Origin: Bacteroidota bacterium
GTDB lineage: Bacteria > Bacteroidota > Rhodothermia > Rhodothermales > UBA10348
Assembly: GCA_029262835.1 (NCBI GenBank)
Contig: JAJCYQ010000003.1
Coordinates: 1-64,000 of the forward strand
Length of the DNA stretch: 64,000 bases
Reading direction: 5' to 3'
How positions within the stretch are numbered: the first letter of the stretch is position 1; the number at the start of each line of letters is the position of its first letter. The translations under genes and the position numbers were made by a program. Below the pieces are notes generated by a model, which saw only the letters and a list, made by a program, of their open reading frames with translations, had not been told where the DNA came from and searched no databases. Shown here piece after piece: positions 62,639-64,000 of this stretch.

Positions 62639-63243
62639 CCGAAGCCATTCTTTCCACACTCGTAAACATAGTCCTCCTCGTCGTATTGCCATTGGGAGTG
62701 TACGGCACCGTACAACGAATTCGACGTCAGCGGACGTGGTCCGACATGCGCGAACGGACGGGACTTGTGCTCGGCGACCCGGTGTACATCGGGTACTGTG
62801 CCACGGTGGCCGTGGCAGTAGTCATCATACTCCTCATCTGGCCACCGTCCGTCGCCAATGCGACGGCAGAGGGCTCGGCGTTCGGGGTATTCGCAGGGCT
62901 CGGGCTCTCGGGTAAGGCCGTCATTCTGGCGCTGTTGTATGGCATCCTGAAAACAGGATTCGCGGAGGAATTTCTGTTCAGGGGCATGATCACGGGTAGC
63001 CTGGCCAGGCGGATGCCCGAATCCTGGGCCAATGTGACCCAATCGGTGATTTTCCTGGCGCCGCACCTGTTCATTCTGGCCGTCGCACCCGACATGTGGC
63101 CTATTCTCCCGGTCGTATTCGCTGGCGCCATGTTCACCGGATGGGTTCGCATCCGCAGTGGATCCATCGTGGGTCCGTGGCTTCTGCACGCGACGGCGAA
63201 CGTGACCATGGCACTGAGCGTCGCCATACGTTCAGCTTCCTGA
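62635..63243 (+). CDS. CPBP-family intramembrane metalloprotease (Rce1-like)
   Basis: A 202-residue polytopic protein with motif FAEEFLFRGMITGSLARR, the EExxxR catalytic pair of CPBP (type II CAAX prenyl endopeptidase) proteins, plus the second and third motif His residues (FLAPHLFILA; LLHATANVT). In bacteria these usually process peptides or membrane proteins. The ATG at 62635 overlaps the XRE stop; the frame to 62620 is longer but less likely. Confidence 0.92.
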   Translation: MTEAILSTLVNIVLLVVLPLGVYGTVQRIRRQRTWSDMRERTGLVLGDPVYIGYCATVAVAVVIILLIWPPSVANATAEGSAFGVFAGLGLSGKAVILALLYGILKTGFAEEFLFRGMITGSLARRMPESWANVTQSVIFLAPHLFILAVAPDMWPILPVVFAGAMFTGWVRIRSGSIVGPWLLHATANVTMALSVAIRSAS

Positions 63244-63253
63244 ACAGAACCTG

Positions 63254-63625
63254 TCAGACGTGCTGATCAATCAGGATCGTATTTCCGTCGGGATCCTTGA
63301 TTACGAAGTGGGCCGGACCCGTCGTGGTCACATCGGCTTCTGTGACCAGGTCCACACCGGCGTCCCGCAGGGCCTGCTGAAGTTCTCGCACATCCGTGAA
63401 TGAATCCAGCGTTTGAGCCATCTGGTCCCACCCGGGGTTGAACGTCAGGATGTTCTCCTCAAACATGCCCTGGAACAGCCTAATAACGGTGGTCCCATTC
63501 CGCATAATGAGCCAGTTCTGCTCCATCTCACCGGCAAACGCCGAGAAACCGAGTGTTTCATAAAATGCCCGCGACGCCTTGATATCTTTCACGGCCAGGC
63601 TGACTGAAAATCCACCGAGTTGCAT
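63254..63625 (-). CDS. VOC-family (glyoxalase/bleomycin resistance-like) protein
   Basis: A 123-residue protein starting MQLGGFSVSLAVKDIKASRA and running through FYETLGFSAFAGEMEQNWLI and PAHFVIKDPDGNTILIDQHV. Two beta-alpha-beta-beta-beta units with KDPDGNTI at the end are characteristic. Metal ligands His and Glu seem incomplete, so it may be a binding protein rather than an enzyme. Sequence upstream to 63889 is not part of it. Confidence 0.9.
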   Translation of the reverse strand: MQLGGFSVSLAVKDIKASRAFYETLGFSAFAGEMEQNWLIMRNGTTVIRLFQGMFEENILTFNPGWDQMAQTLDSFTDVRELQQALRDAGVDLVTEADVTTTGPAHFVIKDPDGNTILIDQHV

Positions 63626-63827
63626 GATAGGTGATGTTCTGATTGATGATGTTCTATTCTTCGAATCCAACAGGACGAGCGGCGTGTTCTGGCCGCCGAA
63701 CGTGAAGACCACATGCTCCGCGCTGATGGCGGGCTCCCGCCGCAACGGCAAACACAGTCGAGCGACCTGTTTCAGGCACCGTCCGGCACTGTCTCCAGCA
63801 GAATGCGCTGCAAATCCAGGTCGGGTA

Positions 63828-64000
63828 TTAGTCGTAATCGACGACGATTCCGGGTGCCACCTCTTCCGATCGGTCGGACTTGCCGTCACTCAGGGTGAGG
63901 TACAGCGCGTCGGCTTGACGATCACCACTACCCGCAAGGTACGGTTCCCGAAAGCCGAAATGTGCAGGAGACCATTCTGGCCTCAGACCTTCCTGTTTCG
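63828..64000 (-). pseudogene. DUF2283-like protein fragment, open to the right edge
   Basis: The minus-strand frame from the window end to the stop at 63828 contains DRQADALYLTLSDGKSDRSE and EVAPGIVVDYD, the DUF2283 core, which normally continues with about 20 more residues. No in-frame ATG lies before the homology, so the start is missing or outside the window. It may be a truncated remnant or the tail of a gene cut by the edge. The stretch 63626-63827 shows no other convincing gene. Confidence 0.45.

Noticed and set aside
1-64000. CRISPR arrays, tRNA or rRNA genes, complete insertion sequences, prophage modules
   Set aside because: No regularly spaced repeats, no clover-leaf T-loop context, no transposase motif and no phage structural genes were found on either strand by eye; a tRNAscan and ISfinder search would be decisive.

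Overview
The window is about 64 kb of high-GC bacterial chromosome with dense, short-spaced genes, many of them joined by 4-nt ATGA-type overlaps. Two extracellular proteins carry C-terminal type IX secretion (Por) sorting domains. There is also a hybrid two-component regulator (propeller, kinase, receiver and AraC HTH in one chain), FG-GAP and thrombospondin type-3 proteins, and CadC-like regulators with periplasmic propellers. Together these point to the Bacteroidota/Rhodothermota side of the FCB group; a marine Rhodothermia-like organism is the best guess. This is inference from gene content; no rRNA gene is present to settle it. I saw no tRNA, rRNA, CRISPR array, complete insertion sequence or prophage.

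Layout. 1-4926: a TolC / membrane-fusion / RND-permease tripartite efflux operon, cut at the left edge. 4986-6020: trmB with an unusual C-terminal extension. 6044-10122: an accessory island with a restriction-modification cassette (small ORF, C5-cytosine methyltransferase, HNH nuclease), a Uma2 nuclease-fold protein, a frameshifted small gene and the C-terminal stub of a Fic protein. 10145-20248: accC, divergent from a DnaJ-type chaperone; a T9SS propeller protein; an SRPBCC-SDR-TPR/LytTR operon; an FG-GAP protein. 20349-26864: a second Uma2 gene, then a SAM-I riboswitch with terminator controlling a five-gene operon (metB-like, metX, an SDR, an ACT-less aspartokinase, asd) that makes methionine precursors. 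26884-30850: a retropepsin-like lipoprotein, an intact AbrB/Doc toxin-antitoxin pair, an oxidoreductase, and remnants of rsgA, a second AbrB antitoxin and a second Doc toxin. 30969-44253: M55 and S9 peptidases, a wHTH-transmembrane-propeller regulator, rsgA, a DUF4143 ATPase, typA, a LytS/LytT-type pair, an ExbB/MotA-like membrane protein and MscS. 44304-51170: ruvA-nadE-Rieske oxygenase-aroE in one overlapping run, gdhA and queD. 51235-64000: a nucleotidyltransferase/propeller-lipoprotein fusion ORF, a Cys-nucleophile hydrolase, the hybrid regulator, a T9SS thrombospondin protein with a strong terminator, a DUF885 remnant, a cupin, the DUF2975-XRE-CPBP operon, a VOC protein and a DUF2283 remnant.

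The most notable items are the SAM-I riboswitch, which an ORF-based reading misses; the recurrent in-frame low-complexity insertions in otherwise conserved enzymes (MetX, Asd, NadE, the Rieske oxygenase, and as extensions in TrmB and AccC); the decayed second toxin-antitoxin locus beside an rsgA fragment; and the SRPBCC-SDR-LytTR operon, which looks like a self-contained, receiver-less regulatory unit.
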